DNA of 64,000 nt from DTU053 sp012520115 (lineage in GTDB: Bacteria; Bacillota; Clostridia; Oscillospirales; Acutalibacteraceae): the NCBI GenBank assembly GCA_050953725.1, contig JBMNNB010000001.1, forward strand, positions 744,001 through 808,000, in the 5' to 3' direction. The notes below the pieces were generated by a model. The model made no database searches. It worked only from the letters and a program-made list of their open reading frames with translations, and was not told the DNA's origin. The position numbers and the translations under genes are program-made. Positions 44,345 through 53,164 of this stretch are shown in pieces (position 1 is the first letter of the stretch; each line of letters starts with the position of its first letter).

Positions 44345-46588
44345 ATGGCTGCAAAAGCTAAAAAGGGCGCTCAGCCGCCTAAGGACAATACACCTGATAA
44401 TAAGGCTCATATTCTCGGTGCGGGCGAAATTGAGGTTCAGCCCATAACCGAGACCCTTGAAACCAACTATATGCCCTACGCCATGAGCGTAATTATGTCG
44501 AGAGCTATTCCCGAGATAGACGGATTCAAGCCGTCGCACCGCAAGCTCTTATATACAATGTATAAAATGGGACTTCTTAACGGCCCCAGAATCAAATCCG
44601 CCAACATTGTCGGCAGAACGATGCAGCTTAACCCCCACGGCGACGGCGCTATTTATGATGCCCTTGTAAGGCTTACTAAGGGAAACGAAACTTTGCTGCA
44701 TCCATTCATTGACTCAAAGGGCAACTTCGGCAAGGCATATTCACGCAATATGGCCTACGCTGCCTCCCGTTACACCGAGGCTCGCCTTGAGCCTATCTGC
44801 GCAGAGCTTTTCAGGGATATTGAGAAGGACACGGTTGACTTCGTTGACAACTACGACAGCACGATGAAGGAACCTACCCTGCTGCCTGTCACCTTCCCGA
44901 ACATCCTTGTTAACCCCAACACGGGCATTGCCGTCGGCATGGCAAGCAATATCTGCTCCTTCAATTTAAAGGAAGTCTGCGAAACCACAATTGCGCTTAC
45001 AACGAACCCCGACCACGATATCTCCGACACATTGAAGGCTCCTGACTTCCCCGGCGGCGGTCAGCTTCTCTACGACAAGGCCGCCCTTGACGAGATTTAT
45101 GCCACCGGTAAAGGCTCGGTCAGAGTCAGGGCCAAATACAGATATGACAAGGCCAATAACTGCATTGATGTATATGAGATACCGCCTACTACCACAAGCG
45201 AAGCAATAATCGAGAAAATAATAGAGCTTGTAAAGGGCGGTAAGCTGAAGGATATTAGCGACGTCAGGGACGAGACCGATAAGACGGGCCTGAAGATTAC
45301 GATTGACCTGAAAAGAGGCGTAAATCCAGAGAAGCTGATGACCTTCCTGTTCAAGAGGACTCCCCTTGAGGACAGCTTCTCCTGCAACTTTAATGTGCTG
45401 ATAGCCGGCAAGCCAATGCTGCTCGGCGTAAAGCAGCTTCTTGAAGAATGGCTCGCCTTCAGGGATGAATCCGTTCGTCGCAGGGTTCATTTTGACCTTG
45501 TTAAGGCAAGGGACAGGCTACATCTTTTGAAGGGTCTGAAGAAAATCCTGCTTGACATTGACAAGGCAATCAAGATAATCCGTGAAACTGAAAACGAGCA
45601 GGACGTTGTGCCTAACCTTATGATAGGCTTCGGCATTGACGAGGTTCAGGCGGAGTTCGTGGCTGAAATCAAGCTGCGCCATTTAAACCGTGAGTATATT
45701 CTTAAACGTTTGCAGGATATCGAAAAGCTGACTAAAGATATTGCCGAGATGGAGATTATCCTCTCCGACAAGAAAAGAATAAGGGCAATTATTGCAGATG
45801 AGCTCAGGGACGTTATTAAGAAATACGGCAAAGAAAGGCGCACCGAAATCATAACCACCGTATCTGATGACGACGATGAAGAGGAAGAGAACATCCCCAG
45901 CTATCAGGTTCACCTGTTCTTTACAAGAGAGGGATATTTCAAAAAAATCACTCCCCTGTCTCTGCGCATGAGCGGTGAGCATAAGCTAAAAGAGGGCGAT
46001 GAAATCATTGCCGAGATTGAGGCGGACAACACTTCAGAGCTGCTCTTCTTCAGCGATAAGGCGCAGGTTTACAAGGCAAAGGCCTCCGATTTTGAGGACA
46101 CTAAGGCAAGCGTTCTGGGCGACTTTATTCCGGCTACATTAGGCATGGACGAAGGCGAATCGGCCATTTATATGGCTGTTACGAAGGATTACGAGGGCTA
46201 TATGCTTTTCTTCTTCGAGAACGGAAAAATGGCTAAGGTCGATATGTCAGCCTATGCCACAAAGCTTAACAGGAAGAAGCTAATAAAGGCATATTCCGAT
46301 AAAAGCCGCATTGTCGCCGCAGCATATATTAAGTCGGACTGCGAGTTCCTATTGACCTCAAGTGCCGGCAGAAACCTTCTTGTGAACACCGGCGCAATAA
46401 GCCCGAAATCCACCAAGGACACTCAGGGCGTTTCTGTAATGACGCTGAAGAAGGGACACAGAGTACAGTCAGTTAAGCAGTATATTGAGGGCATGCTTGC
46501 AAACCCGAAGAGGTACAGAACAAAAACCCTCCCCGCCGCCGGAATGCTCCTCTCTCCCGAGGATATGGGAGAGCAGATGACACTGTAA
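44345..46588 (+). CDS. Type IIA topoisomerase, GyrA/ParC-like subunit (divergent)
   Basis: 747-residue DNA-cleaving subunit. The winged-helix part has NYMPYAMSVIMSRAIP, GFKPSHRKLLYTMYKMG and NPHGDGAIYDALVRLT, with the active-site tyrosine in AASRYTEARL. The canonical GDPPAAMRYTE gate sequence is replaced by KAYSRNMAYAASRYTE. The coiled-coil and DD(E)-rich hinge (about 490-520) lead to a short C-terminal domain without a GyrA box QRRGGKG, so relaxation/decatenation (topo IV-like) is more likely than negative supercoiling. It is 38 bp after its partner gene. Confidence 0.88.
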   Translation: MAAKAKKGAQPPKDNTPDNKAHILGAGEIEVQPITETLETNYMPYAMSVIMSRAIPEIDGFKPSHRKLLYTMYKMGLLNGPRIKSANIVGRTMQLNPHGDGAIYDALVRLTKGNETLLHPFIDSKGNFGKAYSRNMAYAASRYTEARLEPICAELFRDIEKDTVDFVDNYDSTMKEPTLLPVTFPNILVNPNTGIAVGMASNICSFNLKEVCETTIALTTNPDHDISDTLKAPDFPGGGQLLYDKAALDEIYATGKGSVRVRAKYRYDKANNCIDVYEIPPTTTSEAIIEKIIELVKGGKLKDISDVRDETDKTGLKITIDLKRGVNPEKLMTFLFKRTPLEDSFSCNFNVLIAGKPMLLGVKQLLEEWLAFRDESVRRRVHFDLVKARDRLHLLKGLKKILLDIDKAIKIIRETENEQDVVPNLMIGFGIDEVQAEFVAEIKLRHLNREYILKRLQDIEKLTKDIAEMEIILSDKKRIRAIIADELRDVIKKYGKERRTEIITTVSDDDDEEEENIPSYQVHLFFTREGYFKKITPLSLRMSGEHKLKEGDEIIAEIEADNTSELLFFSDKAQVYKAKASDFEDTKASVLGDFIPATLGMDEGESAIYMAVTKDYEGYMLFFFENGKMAKVDMSAYATKLNRKKLIKAYSDKSRIVAAAYIKSDCEFLLTSSAGRNLLVNTGAISPKSTKDTQGVSVMTLKKGHRVQSVKQYIEGMLANPKRYRTKTLPAAGMLLSPEDMGEQMTL

Positions 46589-46594
46589 GAAAAG

Positions 46595-46625
46595 CGCAGA
46601 GAGTTAAAACTCTCTGCGTTTATCT
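46595..46625 (+). terminator. Terminator of the topoisomerase operon
   Basis: An 11-bp stem, CGCAGAGAGTT-AA-AACTCTCTGCG (46595-46618), followed by TTTATCTGTT. Confidence 0.7.
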
Positions 46626-46765
46626 GTTAAACTCCGATTCTATGTTTTTCCAATAATAGAAAAATATTTTAAATTACTTTCAGTTAAATTTAAAAGTTAT
46701 TAATATGTAATTAATACACTTCGTTCATAATAAGTTTAAATCTATATTATTTAAGGAAGCTTATT

Positions 46766-47218
46766 ATGAAAAGCAGAAGACCCTTGCTGATTTTTAATAT
46801 TGTCTGGTGGCTGTCAGGCGCTGCGATAATTATGTTTTTTGCCGCTGTTGACCCTAAGCTATTTTATATTTTTAAATCAACAAACAGACTTGCAGCCTCC
46901 GGCCTTATGAGGCTTTACGCACTGATAATTGTCCCGATTCTGCTGTATGCAGGCATTGTATTTTTAAGGGCACACAGATTTAAAAGCCCGCTTTTATTTG
47001 ATTCAGGTCACAAATACATCATATTGTCCTTAACAATTTCGCTTATGATTACCTTAGGCTCCCTGCTTATCTCGGCTGTGGCCGCCTTCTTCACATTATT
47101 ATTCTCGGCAAGCGGAATTCTGGCGGTAATGCTGCCCGTTGTCTGCCTTTCGGCAATAGGCTCTCTGTGGAGCTATATAGGTTTATGGATTGAAAAAAGG
47201 CTGCGGCAGCCAAAATAA
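46766..47218 (+). CDS. Four-helix integral membrane protein, unknown
   Basis: 150-residue protein with four hydrophobic segments (about 7-27, 45-64, 84-108, 112-135) and positively charged ends. I do not recognise a family. ATG at 46766 has AAGGAAG 6 bp upstream, and a good bidirectional terminator follows at 47231. It is a single-gene unit between the topoisomerase operon and the convergent yhbY gene. The clear ribosome site and terminator make it a real gene despite the lack of homology I can name. Confidence 0.65.
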   Translation: MKSRRPLLIFNIVWWLSGAAIIMFFAAVDPKLFYIFKSTNRLAASGLMRLYALIIVPILLYAGIVFLRAHRFKSPLLFDSGHKYIILSLTISLMITLGSLLISAVAAFFTLLFSASGILAVMLPVVCLSAIGSLWSYIGLWIEKRLRQPK

Positions 47219-47230
47219 AGACAAAGAGAA

Positions 47231-47258
47231 AACCTGCGGGCTCGCAGGTTCTTTTTTT
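47231..47258 (+). terminator. Bidirectional terminator between the membrane protein and yhbY
   Basis: AACCTGCG-GGCT-CGCAGGTT hairpin followed by CTTTTTTT on the plus strand. On the minus strand the hairpin is followed by TTCTCTTT, so it can also end the yhbY transcript. Confidence 0.85.
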
Positions 47259-47259
47259 G

Positions 47260-47628
47260 CTATTTTGTTTTACCGTATTGCTTAGGTGATTTCTTGTCAG
47301 TTGCGGCTTTTTTGCGGTCGGGCTTTGCAGTGACAACTGTTTTGGGCTTTGCTTCATGTAACTCCGGGTTGTACCTGTAAAGCACCAGAACGCCGCCTAT
47401 TACCTGAATTACATCTGCATTTACCGCTGCGGCAAGCTCATTTGCGGCATCCCTCGGGGATATCGGCGAGGTTTCCATATGCACTTTAAGCTTTATAAGC
47501 TCATGTGCCTTTATGGCATCCTCCGTTTGCTTGACGAGCGCATCGGTAATGCCCGACTTACCTATATAGATTAGAGCCTCCAGCGAATTTGCCTGTGCTC
47601 TTAAAGCTGCTCTTTCCTTACTTGTCAT
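47260..47628 (-). CDS. yhbY: YhbY-family RNA-binding protein (CRM domain)
   Basis: 122-residue protein with a CRM domain (about 1-95). It has the GxxG RNA-binding loop YIGKSGIT, the IKLKVHMETSP strand and VIGGVLVLYRYN. YhbY associates with the 50S precursor and assists ribosome assembly. A Lys-rich tail (about 97-122) is an extra positively charged extension. It is 17 bp after rdgB, last in the housekeeping run. Confidence 0.88.
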   Translation of the reverse strand: MTSKERAALRAQANSLEALIYIGKSGITDALVKQTEDAIKAHELIKLKVHMETSPISPRDAANELAAAVNADVIQVIGGVLVLYRYNPELHEAKPKTVVTAKPDRKKAATDKKSPKQYGKTK

Positions 47629-47645
47629 AGGTTATCCTTTCTTGG

Positions 47646-48239
47646 TTATAGCGAAAACTGCTCTTTGAGCCTGAGTCTGAGTCCTCTGAGCGCCTTGCCC
47701 CTGTGGCTGACGGCATCCTTTTCATCGGCAGTCATCTGAGCAAAGCTCTTGCCCTCAAAGTAAAATATCGGGTCGTAGCCGAAGCCGTTTTCCCCTGACG
47801 GGGCAGTGCCTATTTTGCCCTCACACACTCCCCTGACGAAAATCTTTTTGCCGTCCGGGAAGGCGCAGCAAATGGCGCTGACAAATCTTGCGGTGCGGCG
47901 CTCATCCGGGACATTTTCCATTTCATTAAGTAATACCTTGATTTTCTCGGAGTATGGAGTACTTTCACCGGCATATCTTGCACTGTAAATTCCGGGCTTG
48001 CCCTCTAAAGCGTCAATCATAAGGCCGGAATCGTCGGCAATGCAAGGCAGGCCGGAAAACTCGCAGCCGCTGACAGCCTTAATCTCTGCATTTTCCTCAA
48101 AGGTGCTGCCGTTTTCCTCGACCTCCGGTAGAATTATTCCCAAATCATCAGCAGTATAAACCTCAATTCCCAAAGGTGAAAGTATTCTATGCAATTCGTC
48201 TCTTTTTTTCTTGTTGTGACTTGCAAGTAAAAATTTCAT
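47646..48239 (-). CDS. rdgB: XTP/dITP diphosphatase (Ham1/RdgB)
   Basis: 197-residue nucleotide-pool sanitising enzyme hydrolysing dITP, XTP and ITP to monophosphates. Family motifs: LASHNKKKRDEL, CIADDSGLMIDAL, FGYDPIFYFEGKSFAQM and SHRGKALRGL. Length is normal. GAGGTGA precedes the ATG. It lies 16 bp after ftsY. Confidence 0.95.
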   Translation of the reverse strand: MKFLLASHNKKKRDELHRILSPLGIEVYTADDLGIILPEVEENGSTFEENAEIKAVSGCEFSGLPCIADDSGLMIDALEGKPGIYSARYAGESTPYSEKIKVLLNEMENVPDERRTARFVSAICCAFPDGKKIFVRGVCEGKIGTAPSGENGFGYDPIFYFEGKSFAQMTADEKDAVSHRGKALRGLRLRLKEQFSL

Positions 48240-48255
48240 AACTTCACCTCACGGT

Positions 48256-49461
48256 TTATTTTTTTGAAAACATGCCGAACAGACCCTTTTTGCGCTTTTT
48301 ATCTTCCTGTTTTTCCTCTTCTACCACTGACTCTTCTTCCTGTGAATATCCTTCATCTCCCGAAGTATCTGCTGCCTCAAGGTCAGCGGATTCTTCTTCG
48401 ACTGCTGCAAAGGGTTCGTCCTCTCCGACTTCTGACGAATCGTAAACCCCTGCTTCTTCAAAATCTTCTTCAGCTGCTTTTTCAAAAATCGTGTCGTCCT
48501 CATAGCTTTCAGCCTCCGCTAATGCATAATCCTCGGGGAATTCATTCTCATTAACGCTTTCAAACAAGCCTTCCGCAAAGGCTTTGGGGTCAAAGGGCTG
48601 AAGGTCATCAAGCTTTTCGCCTACGCCGACAAATTTAACGGGAATTTTAAGCTCATTCTTTATCGAAAGCACAACTCCGCCTCTGGCGGTGCCGTCAAGC
48701 TTAGTAAGGATAATGCCTGTTAACTCGGCAACGGACTGGAACTCTCTTGCCTGATTAACTGCGTTCTGTCCGGTAGTGGCATCAAGGACAAGCAGAACCT
48801 CTCTGTCGGAGTATGGCAGCTCCTTGTCAATGACCTTGTATATCTTGCCGAGCTCGTCCATTAAGTTCTTCTTATTGTGCAGTCTGCCGGCGGTGTCGCA
48901 GATAATAATATCCGCCTCTCTTGCTCTGCCCGCTGCAATTGTGTCGAATATGACTGCGGCAGGGTCTGCTCCCTCCTTGTGCTTTACTATGTCAACGCCT
49001 GCCCTGTCCGCCCAGACCTGAAGCTGGTCGATTGCGGCGGCTCTGAAAGTATCTGCTGCGGCTAAAATCACCTTTTTGCCCTGAGCCTTATACATAGCGG
49101 CCATCTTGCCGATTGTGGTGGTCTTACCGACGCCGTTTACGCCGATAACAAGGATGATAGACGGCTTGGTGATAAGCCCCATATCCTCGCCGCCTTCAAG
49201 CATTTCGGCAACTATATTCTTAATCTCATCCTTGATAAGCTGCGGTGAATCGAGCCTTTTCTTTTTGGCTCGCTCTTTTAAGGCTTGAGTTATCTCAACG
49301 GCGGTTGTAACGCCAACATCGCCCATAACAAGGATTTCTTCAAGCTCTGTATATAAATCGTCGCTTAAAGCGTCAAAGGAGTCAAGCAAATCGTCGATTG
49401 CACCCGACATTTTGTCACGGGTCTTTTTAAGACCGAAATTAATCTTGCTGAATATACCCAC
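48256..49461 (-). CDS. ftsY: Signal recognition particle receptor FtsY, with C-terminal acidic tail
   Basis: 401-residue SRP receptor GTPase. An N-terminal GIFSKINFGLKKTRDKM amphipathic stretch and the N domain precede the G domain: GVNGVGKTTTIGK (P loop), DTFRAAAIDQL, DTAGRLHNKKNLMDEL, TKLDGTARGG. The NG core ends near residue 310. A ~90-residue Glu/Asp-rich tail follows, ending in a basic amphipathic KKRKKGLFGMFSKK. In most FtsY the acidic A region is N-terminal, so the order is unusual. Start is GTG at 49461 with AAGGTG 7 bp upstream; an upstream frame to 49494 is not supported. It docks SRP-ribosome complexes at the membrane and follows smc. Confidence 0.94.
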   Translation of the reverse strand: MGIFSKINFGLKKTRDKMSGAIDDLLDSFDALSDDLYTELEEILVMGDVGVTTAVEITQALKERAKKKRLDSPQLIKDEIKNIVAEMLEGGEDMGLITKPSIILVIGVNGVGKTTTIGKMAAMYKAQGKKVILAAADTFRAAAIDQLQVWADRAGVDIVKHKEGADPAAVIFDTIAAGRAREADIIICDTAGRLHNKKNLMDELGKIYKVIDKELPYSDREVLLVLDATTGQNAVNQAREFQSVAELTGIILTKLDGTARGGVVLSIKNELKIPVKFVGVGEKLDDLQPFDPKAFAEGLFESVNENEFPEDYALAEAESYEDDTIFEKAAEEDFEEAGVYDSSEVGEDEPFAAVEEESADLEAADTSGDEGYSQEEESVVEEEKQEDKKRKKGLFGMFSKK

Positions 49462-49565
49462 TGAACCACACCTTCCACTCGTCGTGAAATGCAAAAAGCA
49501 TCAAATTATTACCAATTAATTTATTATAGCATATTATTATTGCACATTATATAGAAATTTATGAA

Positions 49566-52500
49566 TTATTCGATTCCGAGGCTCTTCGCCATTTCGGCGG
49601 TCTTGAGCTCAAGCAGCTTTGACACGCCTTCCTCCTGCATTGTAACGCCGTAGAGAAGGTCGGCCTCCTCCATTGTTCCTCGCCTGTGGGTTATTAGTAT
49701 AAACTGCGTTTTCTCACACAGGCTTCTTACATAGCTTGCGAAGCGAAGAACATTTATGTCATCCAATGCGGCGTCAACCTCGTCGAATATGCAGAAGGGC
49801 GACGGGGAAACCTTGAGCATGGCAAAGAGCAGCGAAACGGCGCAAAGTCCCTTTTCACCTCCGGAAAGAAGGGACAAGGCTTTAACTGCCTTTCCGGGAG
49901 GCTGTGCGGTGATTTCAATGCCGCATTCAAGCATATTGCTCTCGTCTTCGAGAATGAGCTTTGCGTTGCCGCCGCCGAAGAGTTTTTTGAAAACATCGGA
50001 GAAATGAAGATTGATAAGGTCAAATTTCTCCTTAAAGATCTCGGTCATCTTCTCCGTCAGGTCGTTTATGAGCCTTGTAAGTTCTGCCTTGGAATTCTCA
50101 ACATCCTTTATCTGGGTGCTCATAAACTCATAGCGCTCGGAGACCTCTTTGTACTCCTCAATGGCAGCGAGATTTACATTGCCCAGAGCCTTTATCTGAG
50201 CCTTCAATTCAGAAAGTCGGCGTGAGGCAGCTTGCGGAGACTCGATTTTGATATCAAGCCGCTCGGCTTCCCTCTTTGTAAGTCCGTACTCCTCAAAAAG
50301 CTTATTTTCGAGGTCTGCCTGCTCCTTTTCCAATGACTGAATACGCTCACTGAGCCTTACAAGCTCGCCTGAGATATTCTCCTTCTCGGCTGTTTTCTGC
50401 CTTTCCTCGTTTCGCAGGCTGTATACAATGCTTTCGGCATTTTCTCTTTCCTCAATCAGCCTTTCGATTTCGGCTTTTATTGAGGTTATTTTTTCTTTAA
50501 GCTCTGCGGCTTTTGCCTCATGGGAGTCTATGCTGTTCTTAAGCTCGGCCTCCTTGACCTTCAGCTCGTTAATCTCCCAGTAAAGACCCTCCGCCTTTTC
50601 GTCATGAACCTTGATGCGCCTGTCGATTTCCTCAGAGGCGGTCATTTTGAGCGCAACCTCGTTATTAAGCGCAGCAAGGTCAATGTTTATAGCAGCGATT
50701 CTGTCATCGATTTCCCTGCTTGTGCTTAATAGCTTCTGCCTGTCGTCCGTCAGAGCGTTGAGCTTTTCCTGAACGGATGACTTTTCGGCGATGAGCCTTT
50801 CAATTTCCTCTTTAGCCTTAATTGAAATGTCGTTTGAGTTCTGAAGCCTTAAATCCAGGCGTTCGGATTCGAGCTTAACTGCCTCAAGCGAAGCTATTGC
50901 ATCCCTGTATTTTGACTCTGTGACGTTCAGTAGGTTTTCACTGTAAATCAGAGCCTCTTTTGCCCTGAGCTGCTCGCCCTGAGCGCCTTCAAAGGCGGCG
51001 GTTTCACGGGCGTAAGACTCCTGAGCGAGCTTTGCCTCCTGCTTTGCTTTTTCGAGATGCTTTTCTATTTCCGCAAGCTGAGAGCTTAACTTTTCAATCT
51101 CATTACCACGGCTTAAGAAGCCGCCGCTTTTAATCCTTGAACCGCCGGTAATTGAACCGCCTGCGTTAATAACCTGACCGTCGAGGGTGACTATTTTAAA
51201 GCGGTGAGAATATTTCCGTGCCATTTCGATTGCACAGTCCATATCCTCGGCGACAACGGTTCTGCCAAGCTGTGACTTTACTATTTCCTCGTAAACCTTG
51301 TCATATTCCACAAGTTGAGAAGCAACGGCAACATAGCCCCTTGACTTTTCAAGGCCTTTTTCATCAAGGGTTTTGCCTTTTATCGATGTCAGCGGAAAGA
51401 ATGTGACTCTGCCGTCGCCCGATTCTTTGAGGTAGTTTATCGCCTTTTTGGCGTCATTTTCGGTGTCGGTGACTATGTTCTGGAGTGCTGCGCCGAGGGC
51501 GGTTTCTATTGCGGTTTCGTACTCGCTTTCAACCTTGATAAGCTGCGACAGCGGGCCGTGTATGCCTTTAAGAAATCCCTCATGAGCCTTCTTCATAACG
51601 GCTCTGACGCTGCCCGCATAGCCCTCCATGTTTCTTTCCATATCGTTGAGAAGCTTAATGCGGGAGCGATACCTGTCAGCCTTTAATTGCTCGTCAGAGA
51701 GCTTTTTATTGGCATTTTCCAAAGCACTCAACGCATTTCTGACCTTGATCGAATAGCCCTTTACGGAGTTTTCGGCGGAAACAAGGTTATCAAGGCATTC
51801 TTCTTTTTCTTCCTTTGCCTTTAGAACCTGCTGTTCTAAATCTAAGAGCTGCAGTTCTTTTTCCTTAATTGCGTCTGTCAGCTCGGTTTTGCGCTTGCCT
51901 ATTTCCTCTGCTGAAGAAAGGGCGGAGCTTTCGATTATTCTCTGCTCTGACAGCTTGCGTTCAAGCTCAGTCAGGCTTGCGGTGTATTCGTCAAACTGTT
52001 CTGAAAAACTGCTGTCCTTATTTCTCAGCGTCAGCAGCTCTGCGGTAATATTGCTGATTTCGTCCTTTTTCTTTTCTATGTCGAGCTTTAAGCCCTCAAT
52101 CTGGCTTAACAGCTCTGTTTTTTGCTCATTAAGCCTTGCCTTAATATCGTGCTCGTTGCTGAGCTCCTTGCCGAGCCTGTTCCTTGATTCCTCGGTGTGG
52201 AAAAGCGAGTTTCTTCCGACGGCTGCCTGAGATTCAAAGGATGCTATTGCCTCCTCGAATGCGGAAATGCTCTTCTGAAGCTCGTCCAGCCTTAAGGTGA
52301 TTTCCTTTGTCTTGCCGTCAGCTTCCTCCGAGCGCAGAATAATGCTTTCAAGCTCGTCATTTATGGTCTGATACTGAGCCTTTGCTATCGCTTCCTTGTC
52401 GGCATACTCTTTTAATTGCCTTGAGGATTTATCTATTACGTTGAGCCATATTCCGATTTCAATTTCACGCTTTTCTTCAGCTAATACAAGGAATTTCTTT

Positions 52501-53153
52501 GCCTTTTCGCTCTGTGTCTTTAAGGGACCGACTCTTGATTCCAGTTCAGCAAGAATATCTCTGAGCCTTGTAAGGTTTTCCTCTGTCTGCTCAAGCTTTC
52601 TGAAAGCCTCGGCACGGCGGTGACGATAGAGGGATATGCCCGCCGCTTCCTCAAACATTTCACGGCGGTCTGTGGACTTAGCGGATACCAAATGCTCGAT
52701 TCTGCCCTGACCTACTATCGAATAGCCGTCGGGGCCGAGGCCCGTGTCCATAAACAGCTCATGGATGTCCTTGAGCCTGACGATATTTCCGTTTATCTTG
52801 TATTCGCTCTCGCCTGAGCGATAATACTTCCTTGAAATGATAATCTCGTTATCCTTGCTGTTCTCAATCAGCGGTGAATTGACTGTGCTATCCGAATTAT
52901 CAAGCCTTAAAACAACCTCTGCATAGCCCTGCGGGCGTCGTTTTGCGGTACCGCCGAAAACAACATCCTCCATCTTGCTGCCCCTGAGAGATTTACTTGA
53001 CTGCTCGCCGAGCACCCATTTTACAGCGTCGGAAATATTACTCTTGCCGGAGCCGTTCGGCCCGACAACAGCGGTAATACCCTTTCCGAAGTCCATAACG
53101 GTCTTGTCCGGAAAGGATTTAAAGCCCTGCATTTCGATTGATTTTAAGTACAT
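49566..53153 (-). CDS. smc: Chromosome segregation protein SMC
   Basis: 1195-residue condensin ATPase. Walker A is GPNGSGKSNISDAVKWVLGE, followed by two long coiled coils around a hinge (about 515-640, containing GPLSQLIKVE and GGSITGG). The C-terminal signature is LSLLSGGEKGLC, and Walker B is FCIFDEVDAALDD. Length is normal. It would act with ScpA/ScpB, which are not in the window. ATG at 53153 follows TAAGGA; it lies 11 bp after the radical SAM gene. Confidence 0.96.
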   Translation of the reverse strand: MYLKSIEMQGFKSFPDKTVMDFGKGITAVVGPNGSGKSNISDAVKWVLGEQSSKSLRGSKMEDVVFGGTAKRRPQGYAEVVLRLDNSDSTVNSPLIENSKDNEIIISRKYYRSGESEYKINGNIVRLKDIHELFMDTGLGPDGYSIVGQGRIEHLVSAKSTDRREMFEEAAGISLYRHRRAEAFRKLEQTEENLTRLRDILAELESRVGPLKTQSEKAKKFLVLAEEKREIEIGIWLNVIDKSSRQLKEYADKEAIAKAQYQTINDELESIILRSEEADGKTKEITLRLDELQKSISAFEEAIASFESQAAVGRNSLFHTEESRNRLGKELSNEHDIKARLNEQKTELLSQIEGLKLDIEKKKDEISNITAELLTLRNKDSSFSEQFDEYTASLTELERKLSEQRIIESSALSSAEEIGKRKTELTDAIKEKELQLLDLEQQVLKAKEEKEECLDNLVSAENSVKGYSIKVRNALSALENANKKLSDEQLKADRYRSRIKLLNDMERNMEGYAGSVRAVMKKAHEGFLKGIHGPLSQLIKVESEYETAIETALGAALQNIVTDTENDAKKAINYLKESGDGRVTFFPLTSIKGKTLDEKGLEKSRGYVAVASQLVEYDKVYEEIVKSQLGRTVVAEDMDCAIEMARKYSHRFKIVTLDGQVINAGGSITGGSRIKSGGFLSRGNEIEKLSSQLAEIEKHLEKAKQEAKLAQESYARETAAFEGAQGEQLRAKEALIYSENLLNVTESKYRDAIASLEAVKLESERLDLRLQNSNDISIKAKEEIERLIAEKSSVQEKLNALTDDRQKLLSTSREIDDRIAAINIDLAALNNEVALKMTASEEIDRRIKVHDEKAEGLYWEINELKVKEAELKNSIDSHEAKAAELKEKITSIKAEIERLIEERENAESIVYSLRNEERQKTAEKENISGELVRLSERIQSLEKEQADLENKLFEEYGLTKREAERLDIKIESPQAASRRLSELKAQIKALGNVNLAAIEEYKEVSERYEFMSTQIKDVENSKAELTRLINDLTEKMTEIFKEKFDLINLHFSDVFKKLFGGGNAKLILEDESNMLECGIEITAQPPGKAVKALSLLSGGEKGLCAVSLLFAMLKVSPSPFCIFDEVDAALDDINVLRFASYVRSLCEKTQFILITHRRGTMEEADLLYGVTMQEEGVSKLLELKTAEMAKSLGIE

Positions 53154-53164
53154 AAACGATTTCC

